Assembly: GCF_014647895.1 (NCBI RefSeq)
Contig: NZ_BMQB01000001.1
Coordinates: forward strand, 434,001-498,000
DNA: 64,000 nucleotides
DNA from: Pilimelia anulata
GTDB lineage: Bacteria; Actinomycetota; Actinomycetes; Mycobacteriales; Micromonosporaceae
Reading direction: 5' to 3'
Position numbers and translations under genes: made by a program. The notes below the pieces were generated by a model. That model made no database searches. It had not been told where the DNA came from and saw nothing but the letters and a program-made list of their open reading frames with translations. Shown here one piece after another: positions 1-12,689 of this stretch (its first letter is position 1; each line of letters opens with the position of its first letter).

Positions 1-2
1 AG

Positions 3-221
3 GCCAGGGTGGACCTCGGCCGGCGCACCCCCTGGGTCGTGGCCAGCGACGCGCCCGGCCAGTGGAACGGCACCCCGCAGCGGTACCGGGAGCTGGTCGC
101 CGCCCTGCCCGGCGAGGGGTACGAGGAGGTCGGGCACGCCGGCGGTGTCCGGTTGTTCCGGGAACGCGCCACCCCCGTGCCGCCCGCCGCGCCGCCCGGC
201 AGTAGCCTCGATTCCCGATGA
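3..221 (+). CDS. C-terminal end of a gene cut by the window edge
   Basis: The frame is already open at the left edge and runs 72 codons to a TGA, so this is the 3' end of a gene that starts outside the window. The visible residues look like a soluble C-terminal segment (WVVASDAPGQWNGTP, later GGVRLFRERA) followed by a Pro/Ala-rich tail. Its stop codon overlaps the ATG of the next gene (ATGA), so the two are probably co-translated. Since the partner is a GT87 membrane glycosyltransferase, this could be the end of another membrane glycosyltransferase, but that is inference only. Confidence 0.55.
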   Translation, partial: ARVDLGRRTPWVVASDAPGQWNGTPQRYRELVAALPGEGYEEVGHAGGVRLFRERATPVPPAAPPGSSLDSR

Positions 222-1573
222 GCAGCACCCACGCCGCACCCGCCGCGGCCGGCGACCGCCGCCCGGCCGCGCCCGCCCCCGCCGGCCGGTGGGCCCGCTT
301 CGCGCGCCGCCCCGGCGCGGTCGTCGCCGCCCTGGCCGCGCTGGTCGCGGTCTTCCTGGCGCTCACCCTGTGGTGGCACCGCTGGTTCGACCTGACCGTG
401 TACCGCGGCGCGATGGTCTACTGGCTGCGCGACGGCGGCCAGCTCTACGACTTCCTGACGCCGGGTACCAAGTACGGCTTCACCTACCCGCCGTTCGCCG
501 CGTACGTGATGGCGCCGATGGCGTTCCTGCCCTGGCCGCTGGTCATCGTGGTCTCGGTGGCCGCGTCCGCCGCCGCCGCGTACGCGCTGCTGCGCTGGCT
601 GCTGCTCCCGCTGGCCGACCGGCGCGGCTGGCCCCGCTGGTACGTGCTGGCGCTGGCCGGACTGCTGACGGTGTCGCTGGAGCCGGTCCGGGAGACGTTC
701 ACCTTCGGCCAGGTCAACCTGCTGCTGCTGGTGGTCGTCGCGGCGGACGTCCTGCTGCTCGTCGGCCGGGACAGCCGCTGGGCCGGCGTCGGCATCGGCC
801 TGGCCACGGCGGTGAAGCTGACGCCGGGGGTGTTCCTCATCTACCTGCTGGTCACCCGCCGCTGGCGGGCCGCCGGGGTGGCCACGGCCGCCGCCGGCCT
901 GGCCACGCTGCTGCCGGGCGTGCTCACCCCCGACACCGCCCGCGGCTTCTGGACCGACGCCATCTGGGACACCGACCGGATCGGCACGCTGACGTACGCC
1001 TCGAACCAGAACCTGCAGGGCCTGGTCGCCCGGCTGCACCCGGAGCACCCGAGCGGGGTGCTGTGGGGGGTGCTGGTGCTGGCGGCGCTCGGGTACTGGC
1101 TGTGGCGGGTCACCCGGCCGGAGTGCGACGCGGCCGCCGGACTGGCGCTGACCGCGGTGCTCGGCTGCCTGATCAGCCCGGTCACCTGGGTGCACCACCT
1201 GGTCTGGCTGCTGCCGGCGCTCGTCCTCTGCGCCGGGTACGCCCTCGACCTGCCGCCCGGCCGGCGGCGCACCCGGTGGCTGGTCGGGGTGGGGCTGATC
1301 GCGGCGCTGCTGTCCAGCCGGATCGTCTGGGCCTGGGAGCGGGACTTCTCGGGCGTGGACGGGTTCGTCGGCGGCAACATGTACGTCTGGCTGAGCATCG
1401 CCTTGCTGGTCATGGTTCCGTCCCGGACGGTGTGGCGCCCGCTCGGCGCCGCTGCGGACCCGGCCGCGCCGGCGCCCGCGGACCGTGCCGGGCCGGCGTC
1501 GCCCGGGAGCCCGGCGGCGCCCGGTGCGGCGGCGGGGGCCGCCGGGCCGGTACCGTCCGGCGGGGTGTCGTAG
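218..1573 (+). CDS. GT87 / DUF2029 family polyprenol-phosphate-dependent mannosyltransferase-like membrane protein
   Basis: The 451-residue protein has a basic Pro/Ala-rich N-terminus, a first membrane helix near residues 33-51, and then many hydrophobic helices. After the first helix comes FDLTVYRGAMVYWL, an acidic residue just outside the membrane as in GT-C type glycosyltransferases of the GT87 (DUF2029) family. These use polyprenyl-phosphate sugars to build cell-envelope glycans. The loops FTFGQVNLLLL and TAVKLTPGVFLIYL are typical of the family. The tail after about residue 405 is disordered Ala/Pro. The ATG overlaps the preceding stop. A TAGCCT -10 element lies 9 bases upstream, so it may also have its own near-leaderless transcript. 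The sugar and acceptor cannot be predicted. Confidence 0.85.
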   Translation: MSSTHAAPAAAGDRRPAAPAPAGRWARFARRPGAVVAALAALVAVFLALTLWWHRWFDLTVYRGAMVYWLRDGGQLYDFLTPGTKYGFTYPPFAAYVMAPMAFLPWPLVIVVSVAASAAAAYALLRWLLLPLADRRGWPRWYVLALAGLLTVSLEPVRETFTFGQVNLLLLVVVAADVLLLVGRDSRWAGVGIGLATAVKLTPGVFLIYLLVTRRWRAAGVATAAAGLATLLPGVLTPDTARGFWTDAIWDTDRIGTLTYASNQNLQGLVARLHPEHPSGVLWGVLVLAALGYWLWRVTRPECDAAAGLALTAVLGCLISPVTWVHHLVWLLPALVLCAGYALDLPPGRRRTRWLVGVGLIAALLSSRIVWAWERDFSGVDGFVGGNMYVWLSIALLVMVPSRTVWRPLGAAADPAAPAPADRAGPASPGSPAAPGAAAGAAGPVPSGGVS

Positions 1574-1581
1574 GCGGGGGT

Positions 1582-1587
1582 TAGCCT
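1582..1587 (+). promoter_or_regulatory. -10 element TAGCCT of a leaderless promoter
   Basis: TAGCCT fits the actinobacterial TANNNT -10 and ends 7 bases before the ATG at 1595. No ribosome binding site precedes that ATG. This spacing predicts transcription starting at or next to the A of the start codon. Confidence 0.55.
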
Positions 1588-1594
1588 GCCGGGC

Positions 1595-2923
1595 ATGGCC
1601 GCCAGCCCCGCACCGCCCCCCGACGAGCCGCCCCCCGACGAGCCGCCCCCCGACGAGCCGCCCCCCGACGAGCCGCTGCCCGCCCGGGCCGCGCCGCCGC
1701 GGGACACCCTGTCGCTCGCGCAGGCGCGCCGGATCGCGCTCGCCGCCCAGGGCTTCACCGACCGACCGCCGGTGCGCGACCCGGACGTCCGGCACCTGCG
1801 CCGGGTGTTCGGCCGGGTCGGACTGGTCCAGATCGACTCGGTCAGCGTGCTCCAGCGGGCGCACTACCTGCCGCTGTACAGCCGGCTCGGCCCGTACCCG
1901 ACCGCCCTGCTCGACCGCGCCGCCTACCGGCGCCCGCCGGAGCTGTTCGAGTACTGGGGCCACGAGGCGTCGTACCTGCCCGTCGCGCTGCACCCCGCGC
2001 TGCGCTGGCGGATGGCCGCCGTGCACGAGCACGCCTGGGCCGGCATGCGCCGGATCGCCGTCGAGCAGCCCGACCTGGTCGACTGGGTGCGCCAGGAGGT
2101 GTACGACCGCGGGCCGCTGACCGCGGCCGAGATCGAGCACGACGTACCCCTGGCCCGCGACCACTGGGGCTGGAACTGGTCGGCGGTCAAGCGGGCGCTG
2201 GAGTGGCTGTTCTGGTCCGGCGAGGTCTGCGCCGCCGACCGGACCCCGAGCTTCGCCCGCCGGTACGCCGCCCCGCACCGCGTGCTGCCGGCCGCCGTCC
2301 TCGCCGCGCCCACGCCCGCGCCCGCCGACGCGCACCGGCAGCTTGTCGGCATCGCCGCCCGGGCCCTCGGCGTCGCCGCCGAGGTCGAGCTGCGCGACTA
2401 CTTCCGCCAGCCGGTCGCCGCCGCCCGCGCGGCGATCGGCGAGCTGGTCGAGGAGGGCGTGCTCACGCCCGTCGCGGTCGAGGGCTGGCGGCAGCCGGCG
2501 TACCTGCACCGCGACGCCCGGCTGCCCCGGTCGGTGCGGGCGAGCACGCTGCTCAGCCCGTTCGACCCGCTGATCTGGGAGCGCGGGCGGACGCAGCGGC
2601 TGTTCGACTTCCGGTACCGCATCGAGATCTACGTGCCGGCCGCCAAGCGGGTGCACGGGTACTACGTGCTGCCGTTCCTGCACCGCGAGCGCCTCGCCGC
2701 CCGGGTCGACCTCAAGGCCGACCGGCGGGCGGCGGTGCTGCGGGTACCGGCGGCCTGGGCCGAGCCCGGCGTGCCGCCGGGGCCGACGGCGGCGGCGCTG
2801 GCGGCGGAGCTGCACCGGATGGCCGGCTGGCTGGGGCTGGGGACGGTCCTGGCGCCCGAGGCGGGCGACCTCGCGGGGGAGCTGGGCGCGGCGCTGCGGG
2901 TGTACCGTGGCGGGGATGTCTGA
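1595..2923 (+). CDS. YcaQ/AlkX-like DNA glycosylase (winged-helix HTH_42 family)
   Basis: The 442-residue protein belongs to the HTH_42 family, which includes E. coli YcaQ (interstrand crosslink glycosylase) and Streptomyces AlkZ. The region LSLAQARRIALAAQGF (about 39-54) starts the conserved fold. GLVQIDSVSVLQRAHYL contains the catalytic Q-x-D motif as Q79-I80-D81, so activity is expected. The family unhooks alkylated bases, including crosslinks. Its C-terminal part (LLSPFDPLIWERGRTQRLFDF, then YVLPFLHRERL) is also typical. Residues 8-27 are four PPDEP repeats that are not part of the fold. The start is set by the -10 element placed for leaderless transcription. It could be a self-resistance or a housekeeping paralogue; no biosynthetic cluster is visible here. 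Confidence 0.85.
   Translation: MAASPAPPPDEPPPDEPPPDEPPPDEPLPARAAPPRDTLSLAQARRIALAAQGFTDRPPVRDPDVRHLRRVFGRVGLVQIDSVSVLQRAHYLPLYSRLGPYPTALLDRAAYRRPPELFEYWGHEASYLPVALHPALRWRMAAVHEHAWAGMRRIAVEQPDLVDWVRQEVYDRGPLTAAEIEHDVPLARDHWGWNWSAVKRALEWLFWSGEVCAADRTPSFARRYAAPHRVLPAAVLAAPTPAPADAHRQLVGIAARALGVAAEVELRDYFRQPVAAARAAIGELVEEGVLTPVAVEGWRQPAYLHRDARLPRSVRASTLLSPFDPLIWERGRTQRLFDFRYRIEIYVPAAKRVHGYYVLPFLHRERLAARVDLKADRRAAVLRVPAAWAEPGVPPGPTAAALAAELHRMAGWLGLGTVLAPEAGDLAGELGAALRVYRGGDV
1613..1672 (+). repeat. Four perfect 15-bp tandem repeats in the YcaQ-like gene
   Basis: The unit CCGCCCCCCGACGAG occurs four times without any mismatch and encodes repeated Pro-Pro-Asp-Glu-Pro at the N-terminus. Identity at synonymous positions points to recent expansion by slippage. 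Confidence 0.9.
2903..2908 (+). promoter_or_regulatory. -10 element TACCGT of a leaderless promoter
   Basis: TACCGT lies inside the end of the upstream gene and ends 7 bases before the ATG at 2916. It supports ATG 2916 over the in-frame GTG at 2907 as the start of the DUF2752 gene. Confidence 0.5.
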
Positions 2924-3671
2924 GCCCGCCGCGCCCGCGCCGGCCCGCGCTCCCGCGGCCGGCGGCGCCCCGGCGCCCGCGCCCCCGGCACACCCCGGCT
3001 ACCTGCCGCTCCCCGACGCCGCCCCCGACCCGGGCGGCCCGCCCCACCCGGCCGGCGTGGTGCAGCCGGATGGCGTGGTGCAGCCGGGCAGCGTGGTGCA
3101 GCCGGGCGGCGGGCCTCATCCGGGCGGCGCGGTGCCTGCGGACGGCGGGCCTCAACCGGGCGGCGTGCCTCATTCTGGTGGCGCGGTGCATCCGGGTGGC
3201 GGGGTGCATCCCGGCTGGCCGGAGCCCAATCGGATCGACCGGTTCGTCGCGCGCTGGGGCGAGCGGCTGCCCGGCTGGCTGGCCCCGGCCGCCGTCCTCG
3301 GCTGCGTCGGCGCCGCCGCCGGCTACGTGCTCGCCACCGACCCGACCGACGGCCCCGCCGACGCGCTGCCGAGCTGCCTGCTGAAGTACACGACCGGGCT
3401 GGACTGCCCCGGCTGCGGCGGTACCCGGGCGTTCTTCTACCTGCTGCGCGGCGACCTCGGCGCCGCCGCCCGGCACCACCTCGTCTTCGTGCTGGCCGTC
3501 CCGCTGCTGCTCTGGGCGTACGCCGCCTGGGCCCTGCGGCTGACCACCGGCCGCCGCCTGCCGACGCCCCGGTTCACCCCGCTGGCCGCGGGGCTGGCGC
3601 TGGCCGGCTGGCTGGTGTTCAGCGTCGCCCGCAATCTGCCGTGGGCGCCCTTCACCTGGCTGTACGTCTGA
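2916..3671 (+). CDS. DUF2752 domain membrane protein
   Basis: The 251-residue protein has a long disordered Pro/Gly/Val-rich N-terminal half made of about nine 6-residue repeats, then a DUF2752 domain. The domain's hallmark is visible as [28 protein letters not shown], with the CPGCG pair of cysteines between membrane helices. Hydrophobic segments follow ([19 protein letters not shown] before it, then [20 protein letters not shown] and [19 protein letters not shown]). The function of DUF2752 proteins is not established. The gene overlaps the end of the YcaQ-like gene by 8 bases in another frame. Confidence 0.8.
   Translation: MSEPAAPAPARAPAAGGAPAPAPPAHPGYLPLPDAAPDPGGPPHPAGVVQPDGVVQPGSVVQPGGGPHPGGAVPADGGPQPGGVPHSGGAVHPGGGVHPGWPEPNRIDRFVARWGERLPGWLAPAAVLGCVGAAAGYVLATDPTDGPADALPSCLLKYTTGLDCPGCGGTRAFFYLLRGDLGAAARHHLVFVLAVPLLLWAYAAWALRLTTGRRLPTPRFTPLAAGLALAGWLVFSVARNLPWAPFTWLYV
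3054..3215 (+). repeat. Nine degenerate 18-bp tandem repeats in the DUF2752 gene
   Basis: Nine consecutive 18-bp units begin GGC (AGC in one) and encode hexapeptides such as [24 protein letters not shown] and GAVHPG. The first three units are nearly identical and the later ones more diverged, which suggests growth from the 5' side. Confidence 0.85.
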
Positions 3672-3726
3672 TTCGTCCGACCGACGCGCCGGTCAACCCG
3701 GAGCCAGTGCGGGCATCCCGACGCGC

Positions 3727-3732
3727 TAGTGT
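3727..3732 (+). promoter_or_regulatory. Candidate thyX -10 element TAGTGT
   Basis: TAGTGT matches TANNNT and lies 22 bases before the chosen thyX start, leaving room for a short leader with the GGAAGGAG ribosome binding site. No convincing -35 is visible. Confidence 0.35.
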
Positions 3733-3754
3733 CGCGGCGACGGAAGGAGCGCCC

Positions 3755-4507
3755 GTGCCCGAGATCGTCCCGCCGCAGGTGCGGCTCATCGCCTGGACCC
3801 AGTTCGAGCCGCCCGCCGACGTACCGTGGTCGACCGACGCCGAGGGCGGCCAGGCGCTCGCCGAGTTCGCCGGCCGGGCCTGCTACCAGTCGTGGAGCAA
3901 GCCGAACCCCGCGACGGCGACGAACGCCGGGTACCTCAAGCACATCCTCGACGTCGGGCACCTGTCCGTGCTGGAGCACGGGACGGTCAGCTTCTACTTC
4001 ACCGGCGTGTCCCGCTCGTTCACCCACGAGCTGATCCGGCACCGGCACTTCTCGTACTCGCAGCTCTCCCAGCGGTACGTCCCCGAGCGGGACGCCGCGA
4101 TGGTCGAGCCGGACGTGATCGCCGCCGACCCGGAGCTGCACGAGAAGTTCGTGGCGGCGACGGAGGCGAGCGTTGCCGCGTACACCGAGCTGCTGGAGGG
4201 CCTGGAGCGCAAGTTCGCCGACGTCGGCAACGCGACGCTGCGGCGCAAGCAGGCCCGCCAGGCGGCGCGCGCGATCCTGCCGAACGCCACCGAGACGCGC
4301 ATCGTGGTGACGGGCAACTACCGGGCGTGGCGGCACTTCATCGCGATGCGGGCGACGGAGCACGCGGACGTGGAGATCCGCGAGCTGGCCATCGAGTGCC
4401 TGCGCCAGCTCCAGAAGGTCGCCCCGTCGGTCTTCGCCGACTTCGCCATCTCGTCCCTGCAGGACGGCACGGAGATCGCCGCCAGCCCGTACGCCTGGGA
4501 GTCCTGA
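3755..4507 (+). CDS. thyX: FAD-dependent thymidylate synthase ThyX
   Basis: ThyX methylates dUMP to dTMP using methylene-tetrahydrofolate and reduced FAD. The 250-residue protein carries the complete family signature [14 protein letters not shown] at residues 95-108 (RHR-x7-S-x-RY type). A conserved NYRAWRHFI motif follows, whose Arg takes part in substrate binding in the family. I chose GTG 3755 because GGAAGGAG sits 5 bases before it; the open frame extends 38 codons further upstream, but that part is not ThyX-like. A strong inverted repeat follows the stop. Confidence 0.95.
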   Translation: MPEIVPPQVRLIAWTQFEPPADVPWSTDAEGGQALAEFAGRACYQSWSKPNPATATNAGYLKHILDVGHLSVLEHGTVSFYFTGVSRSFTHELIRHRHFSYSQLSQRYVPERDAAMVEPDVIAADPELHEKFVAATEASVAAYTELLEGLERKFADVGNATLRRKQARQAARAILPNATETRIVVTGNYRAWRHFIAMRATEHADVEIRELAIECLRQLQKVAPSVFADFAISSLQDGTEIAASPYAWES

Positions 4508-4516
4508 CCCGCCGCG

Positions 4517-4571
4517 GATCATGGGCTGAAGCACCGAATTCATCATGAATCAGGTACCTCAGCCCATGATC
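4517..4571. terminator. Nested inverted repeat between convergent thyX and the flavoprotein gene
   Basis: The 13-base arms GATCATGGGCTGA (4517-4529) and TCAGCCCATGATC (4559-4571) are perfect complements. The AT-richer spacer contains a second dyad, ATTCAT-C-ATGAAT (4538-4550). The position between convergent genes suits a bidirectional terminator, but the low GC content and nested dyad could also mean a protein binding site or cruciform. Confidence 0.6.
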
Positions 4572-4604
4572 ACCGTGCCGTCGTCGGGCGGGTGTGGATG
4601 GTGA

Positions 4605-5321
4605 TCATCGCGATGTAGTGGGCGCGGCGGGCGTGGAAGGCGTCGGCGTGGCTGTACGGGGTCGGGCGGCCGTAGGAGCAGCAGGCGTGCGCCGCCGGGC
4701 GGCACCGGGCTGCGCAGCGAGCGGGTCGCGATTGGACTCATCTGTGTCCGTGGCCGGGCCCGATCGCGACGGCAGGCAGCGCCCGGGCTCGGGTAGCAGC
4801 TCCAGCACGGCTCCCCATCGGCACGGATCGCCGGGCGTGGCGGGCTCCAGATCGCCGGTCGGGGTGAGCCGGACGCCGGCGCTCGCCAGCAGCCGGAGGT
4901 GTCCCACGAACGCCGGGTGCGCGGCGAGGATCGGCTTGGCGTGGGGCGCCGCGACGATCGGCAGGCCGGCCCCGAGCGCTTCGTTCAGGACGCCCAGCGC
5001 GACGCTGTCGTTGATCCCCGTCGCCCACTTGTTGAGCACGGTGAACGTGGCCGGCGCGACGGCCACGGCCGCCGCCGGCGGCAGCGCGCGGGGCTCGTCC
5101 GGGCGGCGCGGGCGGTGGCGGACCGGGTGGCCGGTCCGGGCCGCCAGCTCCGCGAGCGGCAGCCAGGTGGCGGCCGTCGGCGTGGCGACGATCCGGGGAG
5201 CCCAGCCCGCCACTCGTACCGCGTCGACGAACTCGTGAATCCGCCGGGCCGGCGGAGCGGCGCAGACCACGATGTCCAGCACCCGTCCGGCCACACCCGC
5301 CCCCACCCTGAAAGGCAGCAC
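4605..5321 (-). CDS. Flavoprotein (phosphopantothenoylcysteine decarboxylase-like fold)
   Basis: The protein of up to 238 residues resembles actinobacterial 'flavoprotein' family members with the PPC-decarboxylase / dihydromethanopterin-reductase-like FMN-binding fold. Visible features are LDIVVCAAPPARRIHEFVDAV at the N-terminus, the APATFTVLNKWATGINDSVALGVLNEAL segment that lines FMN in the fold, and PIVAAPHAKPILAAHPAF. The substrate is unknown. The last 50 or so residues are Arg/Pro/Ala-rich and probably disordered. The start is uncertain: GTG 5321 is the longest, and GTG at 5306 or 5294 would begin just before the first beta strand. It lies 33 bases downstream of gltD on the same strand and may be co-transcribed with it. 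Confidence 0.7.
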   Translation of the reverse strand: MLPFRVGAGVAGRVLDIVVCAAPPARRIHEFVDAVRVAGWAPRIVATPTAATWLPLAELAARTGHPVRHRPRRPDEPRALPPAAAVAVAPATFTVLNKWATGINDSVALGVLNEALGAGLPIVAAPHAKPILAAHPAFVGHLRLLASAGVRLTPTGDLEPATPGDPCRWGAVLELLPEPGRCLPSRSGPATDTDESNRDPLAAQPGAARRRTPAAPTAARPRTATPTPSTPAAPTTSR

Positions 5322-5354
5322 CCGAACATCCAGCGTAGGAGGTGGCCGCCGGTG

Positions 5355-6813
5355 TCAGCCGGTGGCGGTCAGCGGGTTGGCGGAGGGGGTCACCGGGGAC
5401 GGCAGGGGAGTGGCGCCGCCCAGGTACGTGTGGATCGCCGCTGCGGCCGCCCGCCCCTCCGCGATCGCCCACACGATCAGCGAGGCCCCCCGGTGCATGT
5501 CGCCGGCCACGAACACCCCGTCGGCGTCCGTCTGCCAGTCCGGGCGCGCGTCCACCGCGCCGCGCGCGTTGCGCCGCACCCCGAACTGCGCCAGCAGCGG
5601 CTGCTCCTCCGTGCCCTCGAAGCCGATCGCCAGCAGCACCAGGTCCGCCGGCAGCTCCCGCTCGGTCCCCGGTACGACGGTCGCGACCCGGTTCCGGACG
5701 ACCACGTCCGCCACCCGGACGGCCCGGACCGCGCCGGTGCCGTCGTCGACGTACTCCCGCACGGCGACGCCGAACACCCGGTCGCCGCCCTCCTCGTGCG
5801 CCGGGTAGTCGCGCAGGATCAGCGGCCACGTCGGCCACGGGTCGCGGTCGCCGTCGCGGTCGGCCGGCGGGGTCGGGTACCGGTCGAGCTGGGTGACGCT
5901 CGCCGCGCCCTGCCGGTGGGCGACGCCCAGGCAGTCGGCGCCGGTGTCGCCGCCGCCGATGATGACCACGTGCTTGCCGGCGGCGTCGACCGCCGGGGTG
6001 GCCGCGCGGCCGGCGACGACCCGGTTGGCCGGGACCAGGTGCTCCATCGCCAGGTGCACCCCGCGCAGCCCGCGGCCGGGCACGCCGCCGTCGTCCCGGC
6101 CGGCGAGCGCGCCGCAGGCCAGCAGGACCGCGTCGTACCCCGCGCGCAGCTCGGCCGCGGTGACGTCCACGCCGACGGCGACGCCCGGCCGGAACGCGAC
6201 GCCCTCGGCGGCGAGCTGGGCCAGCCGGGCGTCGAGCCGGTCCTTCTCCAGCTTGAAGTCGGGGATGCCGTACCGCAGCAGGCCGCCGATCGCGTCGTCC
6301 CGCTCGTACACCGTCACCGCGTGCCCGGCGCGGGCGAGCTGCTGCGCGGCGGCCAGCCCGGCGGGGCCGGAGCCGACGACGGCGACCCGGCGGCCGGTGG
6401 GGCCGGGCGCCGGCCGGGGCGTGATCAGGCCGAGGTCGAACGCCCGGTTGGCGATCTCCACCTCCACCTGCTTGATCGTCACCGGGTCGTCGCCGATGCC
6501 GAGGACGCAGGCCGCCTCGCACGGGGCGGGGCACAGCCGGCCGGTCAGCTCCGGGAAGTTGTTGGTGGCGTGCAGCGCGTCGGCGGCGGCCGCCCACGCG
6601 CCGGTGCGGACGAGGTCGTTCCAGTCCGGGATGCGGTTGCCCAGCGGGCAGCCGTCGTGGCAGAACGGGATGCCGCAGTCCATGCACCGGGTGGCCTGCT
6701 CGCGGACCAGGCCGTCGCCGGCCGGCGGGTACACCTCCCGCCAGTCGCGGATGCGCACCGGGACGGGCCGGCGGGCCGGCAGCGCGCGGCCGTGCCGCAG
6801 GTAGCCGAACGGG

Positions 6814-6821
<8 letters not shown>
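5355..6821 (-). CDS. gltD: Glutamate synthase small (beta) subunit GltD
   Basis: GltD passes electrons from NADPH through FAD and two 4Fe-4S clusters to GltB for glutamate synthesis from glutamine and 2-oxoglutarate. The 488-residue protein has the N-terminal cysteine clusters ([13 protein letters not shown] near residue 46, [10 protein letters not shown] near 95). It also has an FAD-binding [10 protein letters not shown] and an NADPH-binding [12 protein letters not shown]. Its start overlaps the end of gltB by 8 bases, so the two subunits are translationally coupled. Confidence 0.95.
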
Positions 6822-11391
<4,570 letters not shown>

Positions 11392-11445
11392 TGAGCCTCC
11401 TGTCGTCACCTGGGGGAGTTTCTTTCGGGACGACATCGGCCCGTG

Positions 11446-11456
11446 CAGAGCCTCTG
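11446..11456 (-). promoter_or_regulatory. Small dyad in the gltB leader
   Basis: CAGAG-G-CTCTG on the transcribed strand lies at about the predicted gltB transcription start. It could be part of an operator. The evidence is only the symmetry. Confidence 0.25.
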
Positions 11457-11484
11457 AGTCTACATTAAGACAGGTCGATTTCAG
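11457..11484 (-). promoter_or_regulatory. Candidate gltB promoter
   Basis: On the minus strand CTGAAA (11484-11479) and TAGACT (11462-11457) are separated by 16 bases, giving -35 and -10 like hexamers. The leader would be about 60 bases and would include the AGGAGG ribosome binding site. Confidence 0.4.
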
Positions 11485-11571
11485 CCAGATGCCGTGAATC
11501 ACAATTCCGGGCCTTGAAGAACTATTGCGTGAGTGCCCGGGCCGCATTAGTTCGACGGGAAATGCCGTTTC

Positions 11572-11618
11572 GCCGTTGATCTTCCCGGCGGGGCAGGGGA
11601 TCGAAGAAGATCAACGGC
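11572..11618. repeat. 13-bp perfect inverted repeat between gltB and dapA
   Basis: GCCGTTGATCTTC (11572-11584) and GAAGATCAACGGC (11606-11618) are exact complements around a 21-base spacer. There is no T-tract on either strand. It could be a hairpin in a short RNA started at the plus-strand promoter-like pair just upstream, or an operator. Confidence 0.55.
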
Positions 11619-11726
11619 TGGAGGTACGCGGGCCGCCCGAGTGGACCCCGCCGGTCCCGGCCGGCCCCGGCCGGGTGGGGCCCGGGCCGGCCCGAAGTCG
11701 TGTTTCCGTGCCGGGCGGCGGCGCGA

Positions 11727-11732
11727 TAAGTT
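11727..11732 (+). promoter_or_regulatory. dapA -10 element TAAGTT (leaderless)
   Basis: TAAGTT ends 6 bases before the dapA ATG, and no ribosome binding site is present. This is the arrangement expected for a leaderless transcript. Confidence 0.55.
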
Positions 11733-11738
11733 GCCCCC

Positions 11739-12689
11739 ATGACGCATGCGCAGCAGGGCCCGGACGGCGGCCGCTTCACCCCGTCGGCCCGACCGACGCC
11801 CTTCGGCCGCCTGATCACGGCGATGGTCACCCCGCTGACCGACGACCTGGCGGTGGACCGCGAGGGCGTGGCCCGGCTGGCGGCCCACCTGGTCGACGAG
11901 CAGCGCAACGACGCGCTGGTGATCAACGGGACCACGGGCGAGTCCCCGACCACCACCGACGCGGAGAAAGCGGAGATCATCCGGATCGCCGTCGAGGCCG
12001 TCGGCGACCGGGCCCGGATCATCGCCGGCGTCGGCACCCCCGGCACCGCGCACACCATCGAGCTGGCCCGGCAGGCGGCCGCCGCCGGCGCGCACGGCCT
12101 GCTGGTGGTGACGCCGTACTACAACAAGCCGCCGCAGGCGGGCATCGTCGCCCACTTCACCGCCGTCGCCGACGCCGTGGACCTGCCGGTCATGGCGTAC
12201 GACATCCCGCACCGGGCCGGCGTGCCGCTGGAGACCGAGACGCTGGTCCGGATCGCCGAGCACGAGCGGATCGTGGCCGTCAAGGACGCCAAGGGCGACC
12301 CGGTGGCCAGCTCGTGGGTGATGTCCCGGTCCGACCTGGCCTACTACTCCGGCGAGGACGCGCTGACCCTGCCGCTGCTCAGCGTCGGCGCCGTCGGCCT
12401 CGTCGGCACCTCGACCCACCTGTGCGGGGCGCCGACCAGGGAGTTGATCGAGGCTTACGCCGCCGGCGACGCCGACACCGCGACCCGGCTGCACCACCAA
12501 CTCCTACCGCTGCATACCGGCATATTCCGGACCCAGGGCACGATCCTCGTCAAGGCCGGCCTGCGCGCGCTCGGCCTGCCTGCCGGCCCGGTGCGCTCGC
12601 CGCTGGTCGAGGCCACCGCCGCGCAGTACGCGACGCTCGTCGCCGACTGCGCCGCCGCGGGGATCAAGCTGCCCGAGGAGGTCGCATGA
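11739..12689 (+). CDS. dapA: 4-hydroxy-tetrahydrodipicolinate synthase DapA
   Basis: DapA condenses pyruvate with aspartate semialdehyde, the first committed step to diaminopimelate and lysine. The 316-residue TIM-barrel protein shows NGTTGESPTTTDAEKAEII (pyruvate and substrate binding), VTPYYNKPPQAGIVAHF with the conserved catalytic Tyr, MAYDIPHRAGVPL, and VAVKDAKGD, whose Lys forms the Schiff base. The stop overlaps the start of the RNase J gene by ATGA, a gene pair common in actinomycetes. dapF is about 36 kb away in this window. Confidence 0.95.
   Translation: MTHAQQGPDGGRFTPSARPTPFGRLITAMVTPLTDDLAVDREGVARLAAHLVDEQRNDALVINGTTGESPTTTDAEKAEIIRIAVEAVGDRARIIAGVGTPGTAHTIELARQAAAAGAHGLLVVTPYYNKPPQAGIVAHFTAVADAVDLPVMAYDIPHRAGVPLETETLVRIAEHERIVAVKDAKGDPVASSWVMSRSDLAYYSGEDALTLPLLSVGAVGLVGTSTHLCGAPTRELIEAYAAGDADTATRLHHQLLPLHTGIFRTQGTILVKAGLRALGLPAGPVRSPLVEATAAQYATLVADCAAAGIKLPEEVA

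Larger units (their letters stand above)
11392..11738. other. gltB-dapA divergent intergenic region
   Basis: There is no gene here. The region holds the gltB leader and promoter, a plus-strand promoter-like pair TTGCGT (11525-11530) and TAGTTC (11548-11553) with 17-base spacing, a 13-base inverted repeat (11572-11618), and the dapA -10 element. Confidence 0.6.

Noticed and set aside
3641..3754. 38-codon N-terminal extension of ThyX
   Set aside because: It precedes a strong ribosome binding site, contains a -10 candidate, and is not ThyX-like.
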